Assembly: GCF_048771995.1 (NCBI RefSeq)
Contig: NC_133030.1
Location: forward strand, 60,730,001 to 60,794,000
Source of the DNA: Taeniopygia guttata
Taxonomy: Eukaryota > Chordata > Aves > Passeriformes > Estrildidae
DNA length: 64,000 nucleotides
Direction of reading: 5' to 3'
Below, piece by piece: positions 1 through 12,800 of the stretch. Under the pieces are notes generated by a model. That model had not been told where the DNA came from and made no database searches. It worked only from the letters and a program-made list of their open reading frames with translations. Numbering within the stretch: position 1 is the first letter of the stretch; the number at the start of each line of letters is the position of its first letter. A program made the translations under genes and the position numbers.

Positions 1-43
1 GATGAGGAGGAGATTCTTCCCTGGCCACATGCATGTCCTGGGG

Positions 44-480
44 GATGCCTAGAGGGGAACAGAGGCTGGGCAGAGCTAAAGGAATAAAGGAGGGATTTAT
101 CAAAAGGCCTTCAAGGGATGCACCTTGGGCAGTGCAAGAGCCCAGCTGTGGCTCTACCTAAGATGAACCCAAGATAGACCCCAAGTCATGAGTTTTCACA
201 CGTTTATAAGTTTTGTCCCATTTCCGTATTGGGGTTAATTGTCCAATTCCAGCTCCAGGTGGTGCAGTCCCATCCTCCCAGGCTGCTCTCCTCATTTCCT
301 CGTTGTTTGCACTTTTTGGGGCTGAAGCTGCAGCAGTGTCCTTGGTTCTGGGGCTGGAAAAGGATTGTTTTGTCTGACTACACTGTGAGGAGAACTTGCT
401 GACACTTAACATGAAGTTCAGAGCCACACACTAAGGCAGTCCAGAATCTGGAAAATGTGAAAGTTAACCTTAAGGCATCA
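44..480 (-). mobile_element. Solo LTR of an endogenous retrovirus (family shared with 32579-33039)
   Basis: On the minus strand the sequence starts TGATGCCTTAAG (at 480), carries TATAAACG about 270 bases in, then AATAAATCC, and ends near 44. GGGG flanks both ends (40-43 and 481-484), consistent with a 4-bp target duplication. The copy at 32579-33039 aligns along its whole length. There is no internal retroviral sequence. The left terminus has lost a base relative to the other copy. Confidence 0.7.
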
Positions 481-1020
481 GGGGTTTGGTGGACACAGAA
501 GTTGGGAGCAGCTTCTGGAGAAGTCCCTCTGCTTTCCTGCTCCTCTGGGAGCACTGCCACTCCAGCCTGGAGGAAGAAAATTAATCAGAGGGGGCTGGAA
601 AGCCAGAGGCTGAAGGGCAGGTGATTGTGCTCCTGGAGGAGATGGACACAAGAGCAGGGCTATTCTGGGTTATTTTATAACTGAGTTGAAGCTGCTCCAT
701 GGGGGAGCACCCAGGGAGGGCAGCCAGCACTGCCAGCATTCAGCTGGGAGCTGGAACAGGTCACTTATGGTGGCTGAGCTCTCAAATGCAAAATGCCAAG
801 GTCCTCCTCTCCCTGCTCTTGTTCCCAGCTTTTCCTGGGGCTCTGGCAGCCCATTCTGCACTAGGAGTTCATTTTTTTCACCACCTCTCAACCTGTTGAG
901 GCATCTCCTCCTGGCCACCCAGAACTGCTCAGCTGAATGAGGTTACCCCACCCTATTTGAGGCACTTACCATCAAGGAAGAATCTGTTTCACCAGGCTTA
1001 GTTTGCCCCAAGTGTGTAAA
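481..1020. other. No gene seen
   Basis: Ordinary non-repetitive sequence between the solo LTR and the AT-rich tract. Short open frames lack family resemblance and splice support. Confidence 0.6.
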
Positions 1021-1255
1021 GCTTATATATATATATATATAATTAATATATAAAAATATAAAAATATAAAAATAAAAATATAATATATATAAGCTACATA
1101 TATAAGCTATATATATTATATATAAAAAGAAAAAAGGAAATTTAAAATTATTTATATTTATATTATATTATATAAATATTTATACTATCTAAATATAATA
1201 TATAATATGTTATATTACAATGTATTATATAATAAATATAAATAACTATAAAAAA
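1021..1255. repeat. AT-rich (TA)n low-complexity tract
   Basis: Starts with a TATATATATA run and continues as degenerate TA/AAT repeats for about 235 bp. No gene. Confidence 0.95.
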
Positions 1256-1419
1256 TATAGGAGTTCTGTGCCCTCTGCCCTGCTTCATCCATCAGCACAG
1301 CCTTGCCTCCCTGCTTCCCCCCCATATTTCCTATTAAAAACCAAGTGCAGAGATCAGACCTGTGCATCTCAACCTTCTCTTGCCTCATTTCTATGTAAAG
1401 CTCTTATCAGCAAACCCGA

Positions 1420-1447
1420 GCTGCTGCTGCTGCTGCTGCTGCTGCTG
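1420..1447. repeat. (CTG)9 microsatellite
   Basis: About nine uninterrupted CTG/GCT units. No coding exon is recognised around it; the leucine run it would encode is not evidence of a gene. Confidence 0.9.
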
Positions 1448-1734
1448 ATTCACCCAAGACAGACGAGTGGGATCACCCAGGCAGTGGTGGAGCAGGCTCC
1501 CAGCAGAATCCAGAGGTCTGGAAAAGCAGCTGGAAGCTTTACAGAACCTTTCAGAAGGAGAAAAGTCTTGCTGTAAATTTGGGCTTCCAAAGGTGGTCAC
1601 ATGGAGCAAAAAGTGGCTCCACTATTTGTGGCTCCACCTTGCTCTGGATGCAAGGTTTCTCTTGAAAAGACTAATATTTTGTGTCGAGTCTTGAGATTTT
1701 TTAGTGAATACCACGTACTCAGAGCAACAATGTG

Positions 1735-1995
1735 GAGAATTATGGAATCATTTAGGTTGGAAAAGCCTAAATCACCCAATTCCCCCAGCACTGCCAAAGC
1801 CACCACAAACCCATGTCCCCAAGTGGCTTTGAAATCCCTCCAGGGATGGGGACTCCATCATTTCCCTGGGCTTGACAATCTTTTTGGTGAAGAACTTTTC
1901 ACCTGTATCCAATCAAAACTTCCCCTGGCACAACTTGGGGTTGTTTCCTCTTGTCCTGTCCCTTGTGACCTGGGAGATGAGACCAGGATGAGTCA
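1735..1995 (-). mobile_element. CR1 LINE 3' fragment
   Basis: Begins ATGGAATCATTTAGGTTGG and continues through the CR1 3' region to TGGGAGATGAGACC. This is the complement of a CR1 3' end, so the element is on the minus strand; it is diverged. Confidence 0.8.
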
Positions 1996-4097
1996 AAGCC
2001 CCCATCCCTGCATCCACGTGTTCCCAGCCAAACTGATGCCAACCCCATCAATGCCTTCACTCTCTGCAGGCAAAGGGGTGAAATTCTTGCTGCTGAACAA
2101 GCAGAAATGTGGGAAATGTCCAGGACACGTGGGGATATGACTGTGGCTGTAATTCCATGGCCAGGGGGTCATCCTGCTCGCAGTGCTGGAGAAGGGGAGC
2201 TGTGTCCCAAGGCAGGATGGCTGTGATGGGCAGCAGGGATTTAAAAGTGCCAATTAAAAGTTTCAGAGAGCTGCCCCAGCTGAGACAGCTTCTGGTGTAG
2301 CTGCTTTTTCAGGAGGTGGTTTGCTTTGTTGCTGTTCTGTTAGCTGTAACCTACTGTGGTTCACCATTTGCCCCTCAAGTCCTAATTTGAAGGAAAAATT
2401 CAGTTTCTCTTTGGTGAAGCGAGGCAGTCTAAGCCTCGAGCCTCATCTGAGTCACAGGAGTCAGAGGCTCCATCCTGTGCCAGGACCAGCTTTAAGGATT
2501 AACCCCAGTGGCTGCAGAAAGTCCCCAGCAAAAACTGCTTTGGCTCAAATCCATGAGATCAGGCTCCTGTAACAACCAAGTGCTGACAAATGGTAACTCC
2601 CAAACCAAATCCTCCCCGTGCCCTTTTCTGTGCCTTTCCCCTGCCATGTGATCTGGTGTTTTAAGCAGGATAATGCTTGCTCAGGCCATTCTGGTCTGCA
2701 CAGAGAAGAAAAGGGGTGGAGGATGAGCAGATTTCCTAAGGACACCCCTCCAGCACATCCCTCCCATCTGTACAAGGTTTGGACAATCCATGTACTCCAA
2801 GGCATGATGACAGCACTTGCCTCTGAAGGAGCAGCAGTTCTGATTTCCAGAATTCATGAATCCAAAGGATTCCAGCACACCCAGCCTCTCCAGCCTCAGT
2901 TTCCCCTTTTTCCTCCCTCTGAGGGCTGCAGCTCCTGCCCAGCCTGTCCTGAGCCAGTTTGCCCAGAGCTGGCAATGCATCCAATGCACACTGACAGAAA
3001 GGAGTTTTGGGGCTGGATTCAACCAAAAGAAACCCCAGAAAATTATCTTTGCATTTCAAGGAGCACAGATTTGCAGCTTAAAGAAATCTAAATCTCTCTG
3101 GAAACTATTTACCAAGGAAAACTTACCCACAGTAATCCATCCTTTGAGTGTTAGAACAGCTTGAAACTAAAAGTTTGCAGAGCTCAAGGAGGGGAAGAGG
3201 GATGAAGCCGGCAAAAGATCATTAAGAAGATATTTTAAAATGTTTTTCCAGGATTTGATTTTTATTTCCATGCTTGGATTAAGCTCTTCAGCTGGTGAGG
3301 AAAGAACAGGAGAAGTCACTCTCAGGATCTGTGAGGAAAAAAAGGGCTCTTTCTGTAGGTTCAAAATGTTCCTTGGATTTTGAGGCTCAGAGTTTTCTGA
3401 GAGCACTTCTTCCAAAGGACTTTCCAAGAACACACAGTGAACTGCAAAACAATCTCAAAGAGAACTACAAAATTCCTGTTGGAGAGATAGAAAAGTTATT
3501 TTCTATCCACACAGGCAGAGCCAGAATATTGAAGTTTGACATTTCAATAAATGTATTTGTTTTGGCCTGTTTTGACACAATATGAAGGACTGAGAATACT
3601 GAGATTCTAGAGCCCAATGCAAGGCAGCACCTCTGTAATTGTCTGCTCCATATTCCATTTGTCAGTTTATAAATGGAGCCACTAGAGTAATCTCTGCTTC
3701 ATTGACAGGCTGGAGATCGCCAGATTTTCAATTTCCCTTCAATAAAACAAAACAAAAAACCCCAAGGAGAACACTTTAGCTTTTTAATCATACCCAGACC
3801 TGTTTCCTGTAATGAAGAACTTCTTTTCCAATCCCAAGAGAACAATTCTTTGAATGTCACCTTCATAGTGAAATAAAAATCTCTGCTATTTGCAGGAAAA
3901 GGCTCTGACTGCCATTTGTGGCTTGGACCACTTCCCAATTTATTTACTTTCTGAGGCTGTTTACATTTTCAGGCAGCCCAGCTCACTCATCCCTAACCAG
4001 CTCAGTTTATTGCTGCAAAAAACACAGCCCTGTGCCAGCCACAGGAGAGACTTCGGACCTAAGGACACCAAAAAGCTTTTGGATCAAGACACCTGAG
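1996..4097. other. No gene seen
   Basis: Unique-looking flanking DNA downstream of NAA30 with several short open frames on both strands, none recognisable. Confidence 0.6.
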
Positions 4098-4138
4098 CAA
4101 AAAAAAAAAAAAAAGGGTGGAAAAGAAAAAAAAAAAAT
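4098..4138. repeat. Poly(A) low-complexity tract
   Basis: Two A runs of 12-16 bases separated by a short G-containing spacer. Confidence 0.9.
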
Positions 4139-4299
4139 TCCCATTTTGGGTTGAATTCCATCACTGAGCAGCAGCAGGAGGCACGGATGGTGCAAGCCCT
4201 TCATTAGGGCTGACCCTGACACCGCTTTTCATTCCTGGAGAGCTGCAGGACTCCCAGATCAGCATGGAGAGGGGAGAGGAGGGAGAAGGACATCCTTAA

Positions 4300-4590
4300 T
4301 TTGTCTGAAGAGCAGCTGCTTTTCTTCTTGATATAATTATTTCCTCCAGCCAAGCCTCCTCCTCCGAGTCAATGGGGTTGGAGCACACTTAGCCCAAATC
4401 AGGAGTGACACATCAACCCCTTTCATCAAATGCATCCAACTCCGAGGGCTCCTTTGTTTGTTCTTGCTGATATTAAAGACTAATTTTGATGTAGACTAAG
4501 AGCCTTTTCCATCCCTCAGGAGGGAGCCGTGGCAACACCAGAGGATTCAATTAACTGTGTGCTCTAAATTACTCTGGAAAGGAGTGTGTT
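4300..4590. other. Candidate conserved non-coding element
   Basis: Repeat-free, balanced in composition, and containing clustered homeodomain- and SOX-like words (ACTAATTTTGATG, CCTTTGTTTGTTC, TCAATTAACTG). No coding frame. Conservation is a guess from composition; an alignment is needed. Confidence 0.3.
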
Positions 4591-4639
4591 CATGTGGGCA
4601 GGGCAGGGATTTTCAGGGTACTGTCTGGAAGGGGTTCCT

Positions 4640-4785
4640 TAGCTAATATAATAAATATAATATAATAAATATAATTAATATATAATATAATAGAATTAAA
4701 ATATAATTGTAATTATAACAGATTTAATACAATAAAGATATTATAATTTCTATTCTATTCTATTTTTTTCCAGGAGCTCAGCTAC
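4640..4785. repeat. AT-rich tract
   Basis: Degenerate TAATATAA repeats. Nothing else recognised. Confidence 0.9.
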
Positions 4786-4840
4786 AATAATCTTTATGGG
4801 TCCCTTCCAACTCAGGTTATTTTACAAGTCTATAATATTA
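4785..4840 (+). mobile_element. CR1 LINE 3' terminal scrap
   Basis: Contains GGGTCCCTTCCAACTCAGG followed by a decayed end. Very short. Confidence 0.5.
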
Positions 4841-5389
4841 TTATTATATATAAGTAATAACTTCAGCTTTGCATAAATCTTTCTTGCTTTAGCAAAGCTG
4901 CTCAGTCACCTACTTTTTTATCTTTCTTATTAACCATTATTTTACAAACAAAAAAATAAAAAGAGAGCAGCAGGTGGCATCTTGTTACAGATAGAAAGTG
5001 GAAAACCAGTTGTTATTAAGGTCCTGTATTCAATCTTTGGCCACTACCTCCTCTTTGTCACCTTCTCTCAGTCTTTGACACCTGGAGAGAAGCATTCACT
5101 TCAGCAGAAAGTAATTTTCCTTTCCTGCTTTTGCTTTCTTTTTTTTTTTTAAAGAAAATGCACCAAATCAAGGCAATAGCTGGTGCACAAAATAGTAAAA
5201 CACACGTCTCAGAGAAGTTAAGAAGCTGTTTAGGACATTTTTTGATGATGCTCTCAGGGCTCAGTTTTGATTGTGATAATTTCTTAAATCCAGGATGGAA
5301 CCTGTGGTGGATGCAGAGCTGGAATTTAAATCTGTGTCTCCCACCTGCAGGTTACATACTCCACCCACCTGCAAGGGCTGGAGAAACAT

Positions 5390-5710
5390 TCAGTGGAATA
5401 ACAGAATTATGGAAGGCTTTGAGTTGGAAGGGACCATCTCTTTCCATCCCCTGCCATGGGCAGGGACACCTTCCACTATCCCAGGGTGCTCCAAGTCCCA
5501 TCCAGCCTGGCCTTGGACACTTCCAGGGATCCAGGGGCAGCCACAGCTTCTCTGGGCACCCTGTGCCAGGGCCTCCCCACCCTCAGTCAAGAATGTTTTC
5601 CTCATCTCCAACCTAAATCCACCCTCTGTCAGTTTGAAGCCGTTCCCCCTTGTCCTGTCACTCCGTGCCCTTGTAAAAAAGCTCCTCCTCAGGTATTGGG
5701 AGCTGTAAGG
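5390..5710 (-). mobile_element. CR1 LINE 3' fragment
   Basis: Contains GAGTTGGAAGGGACC, GGGACACCTTCCACTATCCC and CTTGTCCTGTCACTC in the order expected of a reversed CR1 3' end. Confidence 0.9.
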
Positions 5711-6235
5711 AATCATTAAAGAAACTGGAAGGAGAAAAGCCTTGGAGCTCCTGGCAGATGAGCAGCAGTCTCTGGCAGGTTGGTCACAGCCCTCAGTCAC
5801 CTGCACACCACACACAGCCACAACTGCTGGCAAATTCCCAGGCTTTTAGGAGCCTGGACAAAATGCTAGAGGGAATAAAGCTCAAAGTACATGGAAAGTA
5901 TTTGGAGAGGATTTTAAAAGTACATTTTTCCCTAGTACACACAGGACTCCTCTGTGTGCTTTCAAGAGTTGTCAGCATTGCAAGGGCTGCAAGCGGTTCT
6001 CAATTCTTGCTTACCTGCAACCAATATAAGAAACCCCCTCCTTACCTCCCAGGAAAATCCAGAGTGTCAGTGTTAGTCATGACATAACAACCATAAAAAA
6101 GGACCCATTTCAGTTCAGCTGTGACACTGCTCAGAACGATATTCAAGATGCCCCTGACACAGGCGTGGCAGTTTTTAAATCAAGCCATGATAGACAGTTT
6201 TCTCTTGTAAAAAATTTTCCCACCGTTTCTTTTTC

Positions 6236-6350
6236 AGAGAATCCCAGAATGGTTTGGGTTGGAAGAGACCTTCAAGACCAATCCTTGCCATGGGCAGAGC
6301 ACCTTCCACTGGCCCAGGCTCTCCAAGCCCCATCCAGCCTGGCCTTGAGC
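6236..6350 (-). mobile_element. CR1 LINE 3' fragment
   Basis: Starts GAGAATCCCAGAATGGTTTG and is cut off after GCCTGGCCTTGAGCAAGG. Confidence 0.88.
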
Positions 6351-7773
6351 AAGGGTGTATTTGTATTTTGTAGACAAAGCAAAACAACCATTGGAACATT
6401 CCCCTTGAAAAGGAAATAGATAAACAACGTAACCATTTATTTGACTGCATTGTATTTAGACAACTTGTACATTTCGTAACCCCACTGGTTTTGTTCTCAT
6501 CAAAAAGGATAAAGGGACAGAAGAATATAATCCACTCAAAACAGCAGTCCAGTATTTTGAGATACACTTGCTATTTTCTTAGATGCCCACCTGATACCTG
6601 AACTCCAACATAGGTTGTAATGTTTATACAAGACCTGAAGTTTTTTCAACACAGCACTGAGTTGTAGCAATGTCTTGCAGTGCCCTGAAAAAGTCTGACA
6701 TACTCTGCAACACCAATCTGATGATGCCTTGAAGGTGATGAACCTGATCATTTCTGAAAAAACAACATAATGAATGCAAACATCCAGACCGACATGTCAG
6801 CCAGTAGCAACATTTGGGTAAATTTAAATATAAAAGCAATCAACTCTTTAGTTAGATTTGTCAATGCAAAAAGGCGAGGGGGAGAGAACTGTGTTTAGCA
6901 ACAGACAGGAGAAATAACCAACTTTTCCTTGCTAGATTCCTTTTGAAAACCTATGCAAATTCAAGGCTTCCCACCTGATTCCCTAATCCCAAGCAGCACA
7001 GAGAATAAATCTGTTTAACAGGACCCAGCACATGCAGCTCAGTGTCTCCTGCAGTGAACCTGTGACACAGCAGCCACGGCAGAACCTTGCAGGCCACACG
7101 CTCTTTGAAAAACAAAAAAAAAGAGAGATCCACACCTATTTTGCTCTGTATTTTCAACACAGGCATGGCAGCAACCACTTCTTACAATAACCAACCAGAA
7201 TTGTATTTGAAGTTTGCTCCAAAGGGATGTTTTTTGGCAGTGAGGAGGGATTTCAGCTCACTTGCCAGTCAGCTTTTGAATCTGAAGACACCCACGGCTT
7301 AAATATTAACCAACAGAAAACTTGCCTGTCTGCCTTTGCAGAATGAAACCCCAGCAAGACACACAAGGCAGCCCAGTTTGCAATTTGTGAATCAAGCCCA
7401 ACAGCTGCTTGCAAGGTCTGAAACCTCCCTGATCCAGCTCCAGGGCAGTCCCTGGACCACAGCTGAGGGAAACGTGACTCAAGGGATTTGCTACCAACGC
7501 TGAATTTATCTTAACACTGACCAAAACTGCTGAAAAGCCACCCAGAAACAAGGGTAACAAGAGGTTTTATGGTGGCACAAGGCAGCAGTGGCCACACACA
7601 AACTTTAGGCTGAGCTCCAGCACGTCCTGGGAGTAACAGACCCCACTCCCAACACTTTGTCTCGGGCACCCTTTTAATGAGTTTTCTTTCCTGAGGGGAA
7701 CGGATCCCCATGACAGCACAGATGGTGTCTCTGCAAGCAGAAAACTCAGCAGGGCCAACTTCCATTAAAAATC

Positions 7774-7779
7774 TTTATT
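7774..7779 (-). terminator. Candidate polyadenylation signal of NAA30
   Basis: AATAAA on the minus strand, preceded by an AT-rich stretch and followed by a U-rich and then G/U-containing stretch. It is the best of four AATAAA hexamers downstream of the stop codon (others at 9350-9355, 8200-8205 and 6436-6441). RNA 3'-end data would decide. Confidence 0.4.
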
Positions 7780-8094
7780 TTCAAATACAACTCATGATTT
7801 GTACATGGTAAGAAACTCCATCACCATGTGCGATTGGTCTGTGCAAAAGGCGGCTTTGCTCAAATCCAGTTTTCCTGCACAGGGCTCTTTTCCAAATGAT
7901 ACTGGAGGTAGGGGTTTTGTTGGTTTTGTTTTTAGTGTACAGTAATTAGTAAAAATGAAAACAAACAAACAAAAAAAAACCCCAAAACCAACCCCACAAC
8001 TCAAACCAAACCCTATAAAGGGGAAAAAAAAGTGTAGTAAGGCAAATCTGGAGAATTCGCTCGATTCCATGAGTTCATCCTTTTGATCCCTGCA

Positions 8095-8167
8095 AGGACC
8101 ATTCACCTCAGAGCTGGACTTGATCCTGGTGGGTCCTTCCAACTCTGAATATTTTGAGATCTGTGAT
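8095..8167 (+). mobile_element. CR1 LINE 3' fragment in the presumed NAA30 3' UTR
   Basis: Has GCTGGACTTGATCCTGGTGG and GGTCCTTCCAACTC, then a decayed octamer end, TGTGATTATAGA. Confidence 0.75.
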
Positions 8168-8215
8168 TATAGAGGTGCTTCCACAAGTCACCTAATACCT
8201 TTATTTTTGTCTTTC

Positions 8216-8335
8216 AAAAAAAAAAACCAAAAAAACCAAACCAAAACCCCCCAAAAAACCAAAACAAAAGAAAAAAAAAACAAACAAAAAGCCCCCCACA
8301 AAACAAACAAACAAAAAAACCCACAAAAAAACTCA
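8216..8335. repeat. A/C-rich low-complexity tract
   Basis: Runs of A interrupted by C (AACCAAAA-type). In the NAA30 transcript orientation this is a U/G-rich stretch of the presumed 3' UTR. A similar tract lies at 7953-8015. Confidence 0.9.
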
Positions 8336-9723
8336 ACCGAACTGATTCACAGACCTGGGCTATGGAATCACACGGAACAAGAAAGCCTCGATGCTGTCAT
8401 TACTGAAAAAATTGATGGGTATTGGTAAAACCTGTGTAAGCCAAATTAAAGAAAGAAAGAAAAAAAAGAAAAACAGAGCAAGACTGAATGCAAAAAAGAG
8501 AGACAGAATTCCTTCCCCGCTGCTTTGATTTTAGAGGGGAAAAAAATCCCCCAATAATTTAGCTCATGTAAGTTGAGAAAATGAGAGCAGCTGAAAATGA
8601 ATATGATACACCTTGAAATTCACTTCCAAGACCAAGAACCAAAGATTGAAGCATTTTAGAACACTGAAGCAAAGCAATCTGAATCTGAAAAAAAATTGTT
8701 CCAACTATTTTAAAATAGCTGTTTCTCAGAGCTTCTAGCAATAATTTTGATTAAATAAAAATCATACCAATTTACATTAATTCTCTATATCTTCTTTTAA
8801 AAGAAGTCCCTCACTCTTTTAATGACAAAAGTGCATCCAAATCCAGCAGAGATTCACTGGTGCCACCAGGTTCTTTTAGCAGCTACTCAAGGTTTTCAAA
8901 AATAGCTTACACTTCTTGCTGTAAGAAGGGCCTTCCAAACCCTTGTTTGGGAGAAGTATCCGAATTATAAAAATCTGAAATAATTTATTATCAAATCCAG
9001 AATTTAAATAAAAGCAGATTTTTTTTTTCCTTGCAAAGACAACTGAAGAAAGTAAAAGAATAAAAGCATGCACTCCAAACTTAGAGGTGAAGACAAATAT
9101 ACTTATCTATACAGGCACTGGCAGACGCAATTTAATGGTTACTCGTTGTAACACACACCCCACCCTACAATACATTTTTTCATTCACTAATCACTGAGGT
9201 ACCAATATTTAAGAATGGAAAAATTCAATATTGAAAAATAAAACCTAAAATTGAAGCCTTTTTTTTTCTTTTTCTTCTTCCCCAGAAAACTATGGCAATT
9301 TTTGTATGAAATGTTAGTATACTTATAGAATTTTACAATCTACATTGGCTTTATTTTGAATTTTCGGGAACCAAAAGCGGCGTTCCCATCCAGGTTTTTT
9401 CTCTGATCAAACGTTCAACTGTGTGGATGTCCTAAAGAGTCAGCAGACCTGCAAATGAATGAACATATCTTGGCTATCACCTGGCACATCTGGCTGGTAC
9501 CAAAAGGACTCGGAGTCTGAGACAATCGGCTTTAATTTGGAACAAATGCGCCATGCCAAAGTGCAACGAATGTGTGCGACACTCAATGGGACACTGACAG
9601 GTTTAAGAGCTGCATGGAAAGTACTAAAGTCCACCTTGCAAAGCAATTTGGGACAAATTGCATTGCATGCAAAGGACAACTCTGCGCTGCTGGGACGTCG
9701 CTCGCTGGCTGGGATGGGGTCTC

Positions 9724-9861
9724 CTAACGCAGCCACAGTTTCAGACGCAGTGCATCCACTCCATTTAAATAGTATCTGAACAGCCTCTTGTCTCGCACAA
9801 AACCAAGGTTTTCATAAAGTTTCAAAGCAGACTTATTTGTGATTTCTGTTTCCAATACAAC
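9724..9861 (-). CDS. NAA30: NAA30 terminal coding exon 4 (residues 372-416 and stop)
   Basis: The acceptor is a long pyrimidine tract followed by TTAAAG, ending at 9862. The exon encodes [20 protein letters not shown], then [20 protein letters not shown], then KLWLR and a TAG stop at 9726-9724. This is the C-terminal GNAT segment: the [13 protein letters not shown] stretch is the usual helix that packs against acetyl-CoA, and the tyrosine pair in RYYLNG is typical of NAA30. The untranslated part of the exon continues leftward. Confidence 0.96.
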   Translation of the reverse strand, partial: VVLETEITNKSALKLYENLGFVRDKRLFRYYLNGVDALRLKLWLR

Positions 9862-12800
9862 CTTTAAGGGAGAAAAGAAATAAAGAAAAAAAAAAAGCGT
9901 GTCGTGTTAGTCGGCAGTTGCAATACAAGATTGCTGAACCAATTCACAAGGTTTTATTTAAAGGTATGCTTGTTAGCAATGAATGGAATTAATTTCTTCT
10001 TATCTTTACTTAATTAAGCAATATTTCCACATTAAGCATCCATTCCCACATTAAGAAAAACATAATATAGCAGTTCATCCACAACTGTAATTGTAAACAA
10101 CATTCAAGATTTTAGTTATTGGCTGTAAACAGTATTTCAGTTCACCACCTCGTAACAATGGTAAAAAACACATCAACAAACAAATCCCAAACATCCTCTG
10201 TCTCCCAACATCCTCCCCCAAAACCCAAGCTACCAGACAGGTTAGGGTCCAAAACATACTTTGAATGAGTAACTGTACTTCTGCATGTCACAAACTTGGC
10301 ATGTGAGGATTTAATGATTTAATATCTTTTTGACCCCTGATTCCTTGCAGTTAGATGTAGATAAAAGCTTTGAATTGACACCAGCCATCAGACCCAACAT
10401 TTGCAGTCAATATTTGTGCTCAACACAAGAATCACAGAGTGGTCTGGGTTGGAAGGCACCTTTAAGATCATCCAGTTCACTCTCCTGCCATGGAGGGACA
10501 CTTTCCAATATCCCGGGTTGCTCCAAGCCTGATCCAGCTTGGGTACCAGCAAATACCCTAAACCCAAATCACAGTGCACACCAGAAGATAAAAGAGAGTT
10601 TTCTGTATTTTCCCCCCTTTGTTGGTAAGATCCCAGTTGCAGAAAGACCTGTCAGAAATAACTCAGACCAAACCCAAGTCCAAGAGTGGTCCAAATTAAG
10701 AGTCAAAATTGTCTCAGAATTGTCAAGCACAGGCACAAAAAAAAAAAAAAACAAACAAAAAAAACCCAAAAAAACAAAACAAACTGTTCTGGCCTTAACA
10801 AGACATTAATCAGAAAACTTGAGTATTTTTCAGAATTGCTTCTCTCTTCTCCACATGCACTGACCAGAGCTCTGCCATAACTGACAAGCCCTGCATCACC
10901 TCCACATAATAAAACCTAATTCTGCCTCTTGTCTGGTGTCCAACTCAATTATTTAAGGTTCTGTATTAGCAAGAACACAGGCTGAACTAACAAGGCCTGG
11001 TCTCTACACACCCCCTGACAGTGATCACGTATTAAACAGCAGCTGATGGTCACTGTAGAAAGACCACAGAATGAAAATACAGGACCAAAATACCAGCCTG
11101 GATTTGTAGAACAGTAAAGTCCATCTACTTTATGGCTTCTGTGGCCTCCCTTCCTTCAGGCACACATTCCCACTCCCTTTTCCCTGGCCTCCCTGCCAGC
11201 TCTCAAGGCTGGTTCCTGAGCTCCTTCCAAAGCCACCTGGCAGAAAAGGTTTCCTTTTTCTCTCCACAGGGTTTGTTTTCTGCAGTCTGAGGAGTGGCTA
11301 GGTCACTGTGAAAGGGGGAGGCAGCCAGTGGTTAGAGTGACCTGAAACTTGAGTCAAATATATACATTAAAAGGATTTTTAAATCTTATTGGAGGTGACC
11401 AGTCTAACCACTGGCTGCCACATTCCAATGGGCAATTCCACCTGTGTTTCTCAGTGTAAGGATGTCAAAAGAACAATGAAGCTGAGGATAACCCAATGAA
11501 AAATATAAGACTTGGAAACAGTTTTACAGAAAGGAAGAAAGAGTCACACATTGAAATATTAATCATCAGAGTTCTTAAATTACAGCATGGCAGTTTTGAA
11601 GCTGTACGCTTAAGACAACCTAATTCAATTCTTAGTTTTGTGACAAGAATGAGAGATTGAATTTCTCTGTTTGGCACTTCCCAGAACATTACTAGCAAGT
11701 CCTGTGGGCTGATGGAGTACTCCTAACATACTTCATCCATTAAAATGGGTAACTGTTAATCTGTAAGAAATTATGGAAACACCATCATTTTGCTGGAGAG
11801 GGCTGTTTTCTACACATTGTACAACCCCTTAACTCCAATTTAAACAAAACATTGAAGCCAAAGAAGGAATCTGACCTGTGCAGAGGATTATTTATTTGAA
11901 CTCTCAGCTAGCAAGGGCATTCACTCTCTCAATGGTTCAGTAACCTGGCAGAGTGATGTAACAACTCTGTTCAACTGCAAACACCAACACCTGGCAATGC
12001 AAAAACACTTCCAGCACTGCAGGTGATTGAGCTGAAGGGAGTGGTTAAATGTTGAAATACAGGTTTGTTGGAATCCCACTACCTGAGTGCATGCTCATCT
12101 TGAAAGCAAATGCAAGAGATTTGCTCTGGTATTTCTAAGGAAGTCTTAGCACAATGAAAAGTAATTCCCTGATCTCAACATACTGCAGCTGAAGACATGT
12201 TTCTGTTATCTGAAAAGGAAACACAGACATATTTTATTCAGATTTCATTAGCTTCCTTTGGTGAAGAATGTATCTCTTCCTGTGTGAGATTTCAATCAAG
12301 CTCCAAACCTTCAATTGTTACATTTATTTCTGCTCTTGTGGGACAATTTTGTTGTACACATACGCCTGTTAAATCTTCTCTGATAATACAGCAACATCCC
12401 CCCTGAAGGGCAGCAAAGCTCTGATGAAATTTAACATTTGCTGCTCAAGCTGCAACTTTTTGAAGATTGTGACATTCTCTTTTATCTTACATTTAATAAA
12501 CTGAACATTTTAGCTCAACTCTAAGATTAACTGGGTTTAGAAGCAAAAAGATTTCTATATTAAGAGTGGAGTGCAATGTTCCTTGTTGCTACATTTTCAC
12601 ACCTTTAATTTATTCCTGAATTGAAGCCAACTGGAGTGGTCAAGCCTTCTTGCTTCTTCAGCTCAAACTCTGAAAGAAACTCAAGTTTAAAACCCAAGTC
12701 ATAGAATGGATACAGCCAAATAAATAAAAAAAGTCCTCTCAGCACTCAGAGAAGGTTGCTATTCTTACTCTAAAGTCTGACAGGTCATCAGACTCAAGTT

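Larger units (their letters stand above)
7755..9723 (-). other. NAA30: Probable NAA30 3' untranslated region
   Basis: No splice site or further coding is seen after the stop. Minus-strand AATAAA signals occur at 9355-9350, 8205-8200, 7779-7774 and 6441-6436. The one at 7779 reads AAAATAAAGATTTTTAATGG and is the most terminator-like, so I place the end near 7755. Use of 6441 would extend the UTR to about 6415. The UTR would carry a CR1 3' fragment (8095-8167) and U-rich tracts. The extent is inference. Confidence 0.5.

Noticed and set aside
1220..1576. Frame with a polyleucine run
   Set aside because: Derives from the CTG microsatellite; no start context, signal peptide logic or homologous domain.
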